Assembly: GCA_003230795.1 (NCBI GenBank)
Contig: QIGM01000274.1
Location: forward strand, 1 to 7,055
Origin: a bacterium
GTDB lineage: Bacteria > Bdellovibrionota_C > UBA2361 > SZUA-149
DNA: 7,055 nt
Reading direction: 5' to 3'
In this document: in pieces, positions 1 to 5,940 of the stretch
Position numbering within the stretch: the first letter of the stretch is position 1
How the letters are laid out: every line of letters begins with the position of its first letter
The notes under the pieces: generated by a model
The model's input: the letters and a program-made list of their open reading frames with translations, nothing else
Databases searched by the model: none
Told to the model about the DNA's origin: nothing
Position numbers and translations under genes: made by a program

Positions 1-2046
1 GCTGAGATCACGGAAGCGAAAATTGATGGTTCGCTGGTCTCGATTCATGCTGACTTGCGCTTGGAGCGCCACAAACTGCATTGGATTTCGCTTAGCGTTG
101 GTTCTATTTCTAAACCCAGCATAGATAACCCTCTTCTCCAAGCCGCAATTGAACAGTGCTTGCTACTCGGTAATGGTGAAGTTGAGGTTTATGAAGACGT
201 CTTTGAGGAGCCCTCGCTCTATAGCGCAGAGCGCGTCTGCACAACCTGCGGAAAGGGATACAGAGAACTAGACCCTCAAGACTTTTCTTTTCGTAGTGCC
301 CGAGGCGTTTGCACCACCTGCAGTGGAAAAGGAAGAGTGACCACGAAAGGTGAAAAAGAGGTCTGCTGCCCTACCTGCGAGGGAGCCCGAATTGCCGATA
401 TCGGACGCCATGTCTACGTCGGCGGAAAGCGTATTGATGAAGTCACCGCAATGAACGCTCCGCAGATGTTGGAGTACTTAGAGACTCTCTCCTTCGACAA
501 GCGACTTAGACCCGTGCTTGATCCAATTTTGCATGAACTCAGCAGTCGACTGCGCGTAATTTCTCAGGTCGGGCTTGATTACCTGCACCTCAATAGAGAC
601 TCTTCGAGCATCTCAGGAGGAGAAGCACAGCGCCTAAGACTTGCGCGAACTCTAGGCTCTCCGCTTACCGGTGTTTGCTACGTTCTTGATGAGCCAAGTA
701 TTGGCCTGCACCCTGAAGATCAGAAACACTTAATGGCCACACTCCGACAACTTCGAGATGCGGGCAACACCGTAGTCGTTGTCGAACATGATGAAGATAC
801 TATTCGCCAAGCTGATTATATCGTAGATGTAGGCCCACGTGGTGGCTCTGAAGGCGGAACTATTGTACATAGTGGTAGTCTTGAATCTCTTCTTGAATCA
901 AAAACCTCGCTTACCGCAGACGCACTTCGTGAACGCGCAACACGAACAACACAGGGTCTAAAGAAAGTCCTACGAAAAAATGAGAGCAAGGCTAAAGCTG
1001 ATTTCCTCCGTATCCAAGGTGCCAAAACCAACAATCTCTGTTCTGCTGATTTTTCGATTCCGCTTGGGAAACTAACTGTAGTCGCTGGTGTGTCTGGAGC
1101 TGGAAAGAGTTCACTGGTGCATGGAACGCTTGTCCCTGCGGTATTAGAAGAGTTCGAAGGAGCTAAGGAGCGCGCAAAGTTTTATCCTAAAACCTGGGAC
1201 TCAATAGAGAATCTTGGCGACTTAGAGCGCATGATCGAAATCGATCAGAGTCCCGTTGGTAAGACCAGTACTTCAACACCCGCCTCCTATCTCGGTATTT
1301 TCAACGACGTTCGAAAAATCTTTGCGCTTGTGCCGGATGCTAAGGCAAATGGATGGACCGCGAGCCATTTTTCATTCAACACGGGAAAAGGAAAATGCCA
1401 AGCCTGTGGTGGTAAAGGTTACATCACTGTACCGATGAGCTTCCTACCTGATGCACACACACCTTGCGACATTTGCGACGGCCTTCGCTACAATGACGAG
1501 ACGCTTAATATTCTTTACCAAGGATACTCAATTGGGGAACTGCTCGGTAAGACCTTTGCGGAAGCAAGAGTCATCCTAACAAATCATAGAAAAATTGTTC
1601 GGTCCCTTAATTACGTGTTGGAGCTTGGGCTCGGTTACCTCACCCTCGGTCAGCCAACCCATACACTATCTGGTGGTGAGGCGCAGAGACTCAAGATTGC
1701 GAAAGAATTAGGACTTCGAGAAGCAAAGAATACTCTATATATTCTCGACGAACCCACAACTGGACTCCATATGGTTGATGTCGACAAACTGCGCTCGGTT
1801 CTCGATAAGCTGGTAGCTATGGGCAACACGGTTGTAGTAATCGAACACAACCTCGACATCATTCGAGCTGCTGATTATCTCGTCGAGGTGGGACCAGGGC
1901 CCGGCGAGAACGGAGGACGTATTCTTTTTAATGGCACTCCGTTCGAGCTTTCGAAGTCGCGAAAGAAAACTCCAACTAAACCGCATTTACTTTCTCTTGG
2001 ACTGCCCGAGTCTGAACCTTCTACCCGCGTTGCTGTTCACGCTTAA
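1..2046 (+). CDS. uvrA: UvrA-type excinuclease ABC subunit A, 5'-truncated by window edge
   Basis: UvrA is the damage-sensing ABC ATPase of nucleotide excision repair; it acts in the cytoplasm and loads UvrB on damaged DNA. The frame is open from base 1, so the gene begins upstream; 681 residues are visible. Numbering codons from base 1, the order is: a piece resembling the end of the UvrB-binding domain (about 1-60); a Cys4 zinc module (C80, C83, C104, C107); a second CPTC-type motif (C123, C126); ABC signature I SGGEAQ (205-210); Walker B I with LDEPSIGLH and H-loop H263; Walker A II GVSGAGKSS (363-371); zinc module II (C466, C469, C489, C492); signature II SGGEAQ (557-562); Walker B II LDEPTTGLH (582-590). 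The first Walker A lies outside the window. The roughly 110-120 residue insertion domain that normally follows zinc module I is absent, replaced by about 15 residues. It could also be the C-terminal half of a fused double UvrA as in Chlamydia; the window cannot decide. An internal TTG at base 55 is not the start, because homology continues upstream of it. Confidence 0.95.
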   Translation, partial: AEITEAKIDGSLVSIHADLRLERHKLHWISLSVGSISKPSIDNPLLQAAIEQCLLLGNGEVEVYEDVFEEPSLYSAERVCTTCGKGYRELDPQDFSFRSARGVCTTCSGKGRVTTKGEKEVCCPTCEGARIADIGRHVYVGGKRIDEVTAMNAPQMLEYLETLSFDKRLRPVLDPILHELSSRLRVISQVGLDYLHLNRDSSSISGGEAQRLRLARTLGSPLTGVCYVLDEPSIGLHPEDQKHLMATLRQLRDAGNTVVVVEHDEDTIRQADYIVDVGPRGGSEGGTIVHSGSLESLLESKTSLTADALRERATRTTQGLKKVLRKNESKAKADFLRIQGAKTNNLCSADFSIPLGKLTVVAGVSGAGKSSLVHGTLVPAVLEEFEGAKERAKFYPKTWDSIENLGDLERMIEIDQSPVGKTSTSTPASYLGIFNDVRKIFALVPDAKANGWTASHFSFNTGKGKCQACGGKGYITVPMSFLPDAHTPCDICDGLRYNDETLNILYQGYSIGELLGKTFAEARVILTNHRKIVRSLNYVLELGLGYLTLGQPTHTLSGGEAQRLKIAKELGLREAKNTLYILDEPTTGLHMVDVDKLRSVLDKLVAMGNTVVVIEHNLDIIRAADYLVEVGPGPGENGGRILFNGTPFELSKSRKKTPTKPHLLSLGLPESEPSTRVAVHA

Positions 2047-2066
2047 GCTCCGCAGGCGAAAAGCTT

Positions 2067-2092
2067 GCTCAAGAATAGAGTCTATTGCGAGC
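2067..2092. other. Small hairpin downstream of uvrA
   Basis: GCTC (2067-2070) pairs with GAGC (2089-2092), and inside it AATAG (2074-2078) pairs with CTATT (2082-2086) around an AGT loop. It starts 20 bases after the uvrA stop codon. There is no T-run after it, so it is not a standard intrinsic terminator. It may stabilise the 3' end of the mRNA or may be chance. The 100-base gap to the next gene has no convincing sigma70-type promoter: TTGCGA at 2085 and TATAGC at 2114 are 23 bases apart. Confidence 0.25.
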
Positions 2093-2146
2093 GTAGGTAA
2101 TTTGTGATGGAACTATAGCCTACAGTAAATTCCTTGGTCTCGAACA

Positions 2147-2929
2147 ATGCATACGCATCTCCCAACCCCGGAAGCCATTCAGCAGCGGCGAGCTGTTCGT
2201 CGCTTCTCCAGCCAAAAGGTACGCGACCAGCTTGTGTACGAATTGCTTGAACTGAGTAACAGAGCACCAAGTGGTTTCAATATCCAGCCTTGGCATTTCG
2301 TTCTTGTTCGCGATCAAGAAATCAGAGGTCTCATCCACCATGTAGCGCTCGGCCAAAAACAGATTATTGAAGCACCAATAACAGTTGTCTTCGCGGCAAA
2401 TCAACGAGCATGGAAGGAGGAGTTTCCTAGAATCATTAAGTCCAGCCTAACGGAAGGATTAATGAGCAAAGAGTACGCACGGTATTCTGCCGCGAACGTG
2501 CGAGCTCAATTTCGCACAGGTCCTTTCGGATTTTACGGTTTTGCAAAACGTATTACCCATCCTCTCCGTCGCCTGTCTAAGCCTTTAGCCGACCCGTTCT
2601 ACACCGCCGACGAAGTTCGGAGCTACTCTCGTGCCCAAACGATGATCGCCGCAAGCACGTTTATGATTGCCGCCTCTGGGGCTGGTCTTGCTACTAGCCC
2701 AATTGAAGGATTCGACGAACGACGGCTGAAGAAACTACTCGCAATTCCTTCGCACTTTAGTGTGCCGGTAATTGTCAGCCTTGGTTATCCACTCGAAACT
2801 GAAGAGTCTCTTGATTCGTACCGGATACCACTCCTCGATAAGTTAAGTGTAGACGTATTTCCTAATAAACTATCGCGGCTCAAGGCACAGAATGAATCAA
2901 AAAATGAGCCCGACAAACAACTACCGTAG
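2147..2929 (+). CDS. Nitroreductase-family FMN oxidoreductase
   Basis: A 260-residue protein of the nitroreductase superfamily: cytoplasmic, usually dimeric FMN enzymes that use NAD(P)H to reduce nitroaromatics, quinones or related substrates. The N-terminal FMN-phosphate motif RRAVRRF (14-20) is followed by NRAPSGFNIQPWHF (38-51), the classical FMN-contacting segment. GLATSPIEGF (180-189) and SLGYP (211-215) match the C-terminal FMN/dimer region. Between about 90 and 160 there is a long helical, basic and aromatic segment (for example FGFYGFAKRI) that makes the protein longer than minimal NfsB-type enzymes. The start is the first ATG after an in-frame stop at 2126-2128. No Shine-Dalgarno precedes it, so initiation may be weak or leaderless. 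It lies 29 bases upstream of the mutarotase gene and is probably cotranscribed with it. Substrate and physiological role cannot be read from the sequence. Confidence 0.9.
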   Translation: MHTHLPTPEAIQQRRAVRRFSSQKVRDQLVYELLELSNRAPSGFNIQPWHFVLVRDQEIRGLIHHVALGQKQIIEAPITVVFAANQRAWKEEFPRIIKSSLTEGLMSKEYARYSAANVRAQFRTGPFGFYGFAKRITHPLRRLSKPLADPFYTADEVRSYSRAQTMIAASTFMIAASGAGLATSPIEGFDERRLKKLLAIPSHFSVPVIVSLGYPLETEESLDSYRIPLLDKLSVDVFPNKLSRLKAQNESKNEPDKQLP

Positions 2930-2958
2930 ACTGAGGAATCCCCACAAGATTACAAATA

Positions 2959-3864
2959 ATGTCTAATAACTCTGCCATGAACACACTTCCATTACTTGAA
3001 TCAAAGCTACTTCGAACTGAAGTAGATCCAAAGGGCGGAGCCTATCTTCGCTCCTTACAAATGAAGCACGATGGTGAGTGGAAAGATGTTTTCCAAAAAG
3101 GCAAAAGCCTTTTTGTCATGGCACCCTATCCCAACCGCGTGATTGGTGGATCCTTTCCCTGGCAAGGAAGATCATTTGAACTGAATCATCCCCACGACAA
3201 GGACACGGCTATACATGGGGTGTTTCGCTATGTTTCTTGGAATTGCTCAGATAAATCTGATTCGAAAATCACTCTCAATCTACGCAGCGTTTCCAATGCC
3301 AGCGAATTCTCCTATCCTTCGGACTACGAAGCCACGCTGAAGTATTCACTGCTTGAGAATACCCTAAGAGTATCCCTCCAGTTCAAAAACACCGGGAATG
3401 ATGCTCTACCATTTGGCACCGGTCCACATATGTACGCTCTGCGTCACGTATTCGGAAGCAGCGGCCCAGAACTGAAGCATCTCGGAGAGTCTTGGTTTCC
3501 GCCAGAACCGGGAGACTTTTTGCCCGGAGATTCCCCAGAACCACTTCCCGAAGATCGTCAGTATGCAACTTCGAGCCCGTGGAGCACTGATTGGGATCAT
3601 TGCGTCGGAACTTGGGGCTCCTCCGCTGAAATAACTTGGCCAGATGTTGGCTTAAGCATTGAAGTCGTAGATAGATTGGGCAATTGCCCTTATCTTCAAA
3701 TTTGGAATACCGAAGAACAAGAGATTTGCGCGCTAGAGCCGCAGACAATGGTTCCGACAAAGCTGGGGGATACTGAGGCTTGTAGAAACCTAGGTTGTAT
3801 ACTGTTGGCCCCTGGTGAAGAGTTTAGCGCAGAATGGGACTTTGTTTTTAAACTGAGTTCTTAA
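2959..3864 (+). CDS. Aldose 1-epimerase / galactose mutarotase-like protein
   Basis: A 301-residue beta-sandwich protein of the galactose mutarotase-like superfamily, which interconverts alpha and beta anomers of aldoses. Family signposts appear in order: PYPNRVIGG (56-64), equivalent to the PYxNRI segment of GalM; AIHG with H86; PFGTGPHMY (151-159), where H157 is the expected catalytic acid; DWDHC (211-215), with the sugar-binding Asp at D213; and ALEPQT (258-263), where E260 is the expected catalytic base. Both catalytic residues are therefore present. No signal peptide is visible, so it is probably cytoplasmic. The ATG at 2959 has no well-spaced Shine-Dalgarno (GAGGAA lies 20 bases upstream); a second in-frame ATG at 2977 is the alternative and would remove six residues. 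No galactose-pathway genes are nearby, so the sugar is unknown. It might act on a phosphosugar or other aldose, as the YeaD/Apf subgroup does. Confidence 0.9.
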   Translation: MSNNSAMNTLPLLESKLLRTEVDPKGGAYLRSLQMKHDGEWKDVFQKGKSLFVMAPYPNRVIGGSFPWQGRSFELNHPHDKDTAIHGVFRYVSWNCSDKSDSKITLNLRSVSNASEFSYPSDYEATLKYSLLENTLRVSLQFKNTGNDALPFGTGPHMYALRHVFGSSGPELKHLGESWFPPEPGDFLPGDSPEPLPEDRQYATSSPWSTDWDHCVGTWGSSAEITWPDVGLSIEVVDRLGNCPYLQIWNTEEQEICALEPQTMVPTKLGDTEACRNLGCILLAPGEEFSAEWDFVFKLSS

Positions 3865-3943
3865 GCGCGAATCAATTTTAGGAGTTCACTGAGCGCTTCA
3901 ATGCCCCACGACACAGTTCTCAAGAGAGAAAACCGAAGTGGCG

Positions 3944-3989
3944 ATAGCCTCCTGCGCCGCGGATGCGGCTATTAAGACTGAGCGGCTAT
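3944..3989. other. GC-rich hairpin with repeated GCGGCTAT between convergent genes
   Basis: GCCGC (3956-3960) pairs with GCGGC (3965-3969) around a GGAT loop. An alternative, mutually exclusive pairing joins ATAGCC (3944-3949) with GGCTAT (3967-3972). The octamer GCGGCTAT is repeated directly at 3965-3972 and 3982-3989. The element sits between the convergent mutarotase and serine-rich genes, where a terminator is expected, but neither strand shows a T-run directly after the stem. A further inverted pair, AAGCGC (3863-3868) and GCGCTT (3893-3898), overlaps the mutarotase stop codon. The function is unproven; mRNA 3'-end structure is the simplest reading. Confidence 0.35.
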
Positions 3990-3991
3990 GT

Positions 3992-4363
3992 TCAGGATTT
4001 TTTAGGTCCCCAAACGCTTGAGCCTACAAGGGAAGTAGGGGAGCTACTAATAGTGCTGTAATGAGAGCCACTCACACCATGATAGGCATGCCGCTCAGGG
4101 TAATTATGAATAGGCTCTCCACCCCAGTTTCTGTGCTCTAGCGTAGAGAAGGCTGAACCTCTTTCGTCGCTCGGGGATGGAAAGTAATAAGGGCTGAGCT
4201 TATCGCGTGAGCCGTAGTCAACCGGCGCCCAATGTCCGGAAATAGAACCCCCCCAAGAGACTGACTCGAATGCCGAACTTGAACCGAAATCGACCGGATC
4301 AAAGTGAGAGGAAGAACTCGATGAGTCAAATATGACAGGATCCCAAACAGACTTCTTCGACAT
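3992..4363 (-). CDS. Small serine/aromatic-rich repeat protein, unknown function
   Basis: I do not recognise this 123-residue protein. It has 31 serines (about 25%), five tryptophans, no cysteine and no internal methionine. Three related units occur: WDPVIFDS (7-14), FDPVDFGS (21-28) and WAPVDYGS (45-52), with consensus [WF]-[DA]-P-V-[DI]-[FY]-[DG]-S. Later WGG/WGP motifs appear at 37-39, 80-82 and 118-120. There is no signal peptide or membrane segment, so it is probably cytoplasmic and largely disordered. Support for a real gene: AGAGG (4370-4374, minus strand) lies six bases before the ATG, a TATACT box lies 28 bases upstream, and the six-serine run S14-S19 uses five different codons, which points to selection on the protein rather than slippage. 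It is convergent with the mutarotase gene and 243 bases downstream of the secreted-protein gene on the same strand. What it binds or builds cannot be inferred. Confidence 0.7.
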   Translation of the reverse strand: MSKKSVWDPVIFDSSSSSSHFDPVDFGSSSAFESVSWGGSISGHWAPVDYGSRDKLSPYYFPSPSDERGSAFSTLEHRNWGGEPIHNYPERHAYHGVSGSHYSTISSSPTSLVGSSVWGPKKS

Positions 4364-4369
4364 AACAAT

Positions 4370-4409
4370 CCTCTTTCAAAACCGAACGAGCAGTATAGAA
4401 CGCTCATTC
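4370..4409 (-). promoter_or_regulatory. Candidate promoter and RBS of the serine-rich gene, with a GAAC-N4-GTTC-like site
   Basis: On the minus strand, TATACT (4397 to 4392) is a good -10 box and would start transcription about 20 bases before the ATG. No good -35 is found at 16-18 bases; the region there is an A/T-rich T6 tract. Directly upstream of the -10 box is GAATGAGCGTTC (4409 to 4398), an inverted repeat one base away from the GAAC-N4-GTTC LexA operator of Bacillus-type bacteria. The ribosome binding site AGAGG is at 4374 to 4370. The -10 box and RBS are seen directly. The operator assignment is speculative. Confidence 0.45.
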
Positions 4410-4492
4410 TAAAAAACTTCTTAACGCTACACCCCTATTGTGCAAACTCTCGTGTCTTCTGTTTCGAATAAAATGATATGAGGCGTAGAATA

Positions 4493-4542
4493 CTGCTTTT
4501 CTCCCGAAAACAGGGCTTAGAGGGCTCTTAAGGCTTTAGAGC
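4493..4542 (-). other. Two tandem hairpins in the 4364-4606 gap
   Basis: Read on the minus strand, the first hairpin pairs GCTCT with AGAGC (4542-4538 with 4528-4524), with two inner A-T pairs. The second pairs CTGTTTTC (4513-4506) with GAAAAGCAG (4501-4493), with one bulged G and a GGGA loop of GNRA type. They lie about 65 bases after the stop codon of the secreted-protein gene and 130 bases before the serine-rich gene start. They could form a 3'-end structure, a processing site or part of a small RNA. No clear terminator T-tract follows. The rest of the 4364-4606 gap has only trivial open frames (13 codons or fewer where checked). Confidence 0.35.
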
Positions 4543-4606
4543 AAGCACATAATATCTAGCCATGACGAAGAGTAAGTTCGCTCGGATTTCAGAAATAAAG
4601 TAGCAG

Positions 4607-5422
4607 CTACTCCATCCTAGCGATGAGGAAGTTTCCTTTCTCCCAAAAACCTTCGATCTTCACTCGCTTTCCTTCACGTGAAAGCTTTTCTAGTTCTCTT
4701 TTTGAATAGGTTCCGCTTCGTACCAAGGCTTGGCTTTCCACTGAGCGCTTTAGATAATTTGCGCCAAAGAAACGTTTTCTATCTTTAGGAAGAACTTCGA
4801 ATTTTATTTTTTGAAAATCACGCTTCTCGTTCCATCGCACGGCTTGAGTCATACGAACAACTCCGGAGAAAGGACCGTCCTTCGGCAGGTACTTGAGAAT
4901 CTCTAGCTCCACATCCCCAAGCGGAGCTGCACCAGAAGCATTCAACAAACATTTTTGTTCGCGCTTGTAGAGAGTATCGCTGAAAAGATCCTCAACCGCA
5001 GTGCAGATCTGTCGCACTAGTTTCCCGTCTGTTATATCGAAATAACGACAATTCCTAGTTTCCCAAACTCCAGGACGAATATAGCTAAGAAAAAGAAGAT
5101 ACTCCCGCGCTCCCCGGAGCCTTCGATAGTCGGCCTTATAGGGATAAACTTTGTGAACTTGACTAAGATCTGGTTTTTCCCCAACGAAGGGCTTTAAGAC
5201 TTTGAGGATATGGAAATCGAAATAGCTTCGCAGTGTTCCTCGCACGAGAGCAGGTTTAGAGAAAAATCCTTTTTTTTGCACAACCGCAACCATATCACTC
5301 GTGTGTACTAGCTCGAGCAGAGAGAGTGGCTTCCTGCAGGTCTGCCCAGCAACCAAAGGTATATTGACGCTCAGCATTGCGATAGAGAGCAGAAGAAGTG
5401 AAAGTACTGTTCGTTTAGACAT
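4607..5422 (-). CDS. Secreted protein of unknown function, possible NTR/OB-like domains
   Basis: A 271-residue protein from the ATG at 5422. It begins with a classical Sec signal peptide: basic MSKR, a hydrophobic core (about 6-19) and a likely cleavage after VAG (24-26). The cysteine three residues further is not in a lipobox, so a lipoprotein is unlikely. Four cysteines remain in the mature part (29, 125, 140, 158) and could form disulfides. The first half shows the pattern 'SDMVAVV ... FHILKVLKP ... REYLLFLS ... NC' (43-125). This resembles bacterial proteins with a netrin/TIMP-like OB fold; that is a pattern judgement only. The C-terminal part is charged and ends with GKRVKIEGFW...FLIARME, reminiscent of another small OB-type unit. 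An in-frame GTG at 5465-5467 would add 15 residues in front of the signal peptide. I prefer the inner ATG because it gives a normal signal sequence and has AGGA just upstream. The gene is divergent from the VOC gene. Expected location: periplasm or outside the cell. Confidence 0.75.
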   Translation of the reverse strand: MSKRTVLSLLLLSIAMLSVNIPLVAGQTCRKPLSLLELVHTSDMVAVVQKKGFFSKPALVRGTLRSYFDFHILKVLKPFVGEKPDLSQVHKVYPYKADYRRLRGAREYLLFLSYIRPGVWETRNCRYFDITDGKLVRQICTAVEDLFSDTLYKREQKCLLNASGAAPLGDVELEILKYLPKDGPFSGVVRMTQAVRWNEKRDFQKIKFEVLPKDRKRFFGANYLKRSVESQALVRSGTYSKRELEKLSREGKRVKIEGFWEKGNFLIARME

Positions 5423-5449
5423 AAATCCTAAAAATGCGTCGCCCGATGT

Positions 5450-5478
5450 TTTACCTCCATCAATCACTCCACTATACT
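5450..5478 (+). promoter_or_regulatory. Promoter of the VOC-phosphatase operon
   Basis: TTTACC (5450-5455) and TATACT (5473-5478) are separated by 17 bases, the optimal sigma70-type spacing, with 4/6 and 5/6 matches to consensus. Transcription would start near 5485. The ribosome binding site GAGGAGG (5492-5498) then places the VOC ATG at 5503, so the leader is very short. The minus-strand reading of 5471-5476 is TATAGT, so the -10 boxes of the two divergent genes overlap. Confidence 0.6.
5471..5476 (-). promoter_or_regulatory. Overlapping -10 box for the divergent secreted-protein gene
   Basis: ACTATA on the plus strand reads TATAGT on the minus strand, about 49 bases before the chosen ATG of the secreted-protein gene. 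No recognisable -35 lies 17 bases further upstream; the position is occupied by the reverse complement of the VOC ribosome binding site. Activity in this direction is therefore less certain than on the plus strand. Confidence 0.35.
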
Positions 5479-5502
5479 ACAGTCTTCAGTCGAGGAGGGT
5501 AA

Positions 5503-5940
5503 ATGCTTACTTCTATAGATCACATCAACATCGTCGTAGAGGACTTAGAGAAGGCCAAGAATTTTTTCACCACGATTGGCTTCACACTGGAGCACGAAGA
5601 CGACCTCGAAGGTGAATGGATTTCGAAGATTGTAAGGCTGCCTAAAGTTCGAGCAAGGTACGCAAAGCTTGTGCTTCCGGGAGATACCTGCAGACTTGAA
5701 TTGGTTACCTATTACTCACCAGAGATGCAGTCAGAAACCTTAGCAAACCAAGCGAATCGCCTTGGATATCGACACATTGCTTTTCGGGTAGAGGATATAT
5801 CAAGCGTCGTGGCTAAGCTTCAGGTGATGGATGTAGAGTTTTTCAGCGACGTACACGTTTACGAACCTACCAACAAGAAGCTCGTGTACCTGCTTGGACC
5901 GGAAGGAATATTACTAGAACTGGCTGAGTATGGGTCATAA
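5503..5940 (+). CDS. VOC superfamily (glyoxalase/methylmalonyl-CoA epimerase-like) metalloprotein
   Basis: A 145-residue protein with the two beta-alpha-beta-beta-beta modules of the vicinal oxygen chelate fold. Module 1 begins with IDHINIVVEDLEKAKNFF (5-22) and ends at RLELVTY (64-70). Module 2 begins with YRHIAFRVEDI (89-99) and ends at GILLELAEY (135-143). The four expected metal ligands are present: H7, E66, H91 and E139. A metal-dependent lyase, epimerase or dioxygenase is therefore likely, rather than a metal-free resistance protein. The length fits methylmalonyl-CoA epimerase and glyoxalase I, but no residue seen here decides the substrate. GAGGAGG (5492-5498) directly before the ATG is the strongest ribosome binding site in the window. 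The stop overlaps the ATG of the downstream phosphatase by one base (TAATG), so the two are translationally coupled. Probably cytoplasmic. Confidence 0.9.
   Translation: MLTSIDHINIVVEDLEKAKNFFTTIGFTLEHEDDLEGEWISKIVRLPKVRARYAKLVLPGDTCRLELVTYYSPEMQSETLANQANRLGYRHIAFRVEDISSVVAKLQVMDVEFFSDVHVYEPTNKKLVYLLGPEGILLELAEYGS

Noticed and set aside
816..1034. 72-codon minus-strand frame inside uvrA
   Set aside because: It lies fully antisense to the conserved UvrA frame, is arginine/serine biased, and has no motif of its own.
3383..3760. 125-codon minus-strand frame inside the mutarotase gene
   Set aside because: It is antisense to a well-supported enzyme, and its composition is that of a shadow frame with no domain pattern.
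3901..3975. 24-residue plus-strand frame starting at ATG 3901
   Set aside because: AGGAG is 16 bases upstream, too far to act as its RBS. The frame runs through the hairpin region and has no recognisable feature.
4138..4407. 89-codon minus-strand frame overlapping the serine-rich gene
   Set aside because: It would begin upstream of the -10 box and RBS that fit the 4363 start. The repeats and synonymous codon variation support the other frame.
5423..5467. GTG start that would extend the secreted protein by 15 residues
   Set aside because: It would place a polar stretch before a complete signal peptide. The inner ATG gives a normal MSKR...VAG signal sequence with AGGA upstream.
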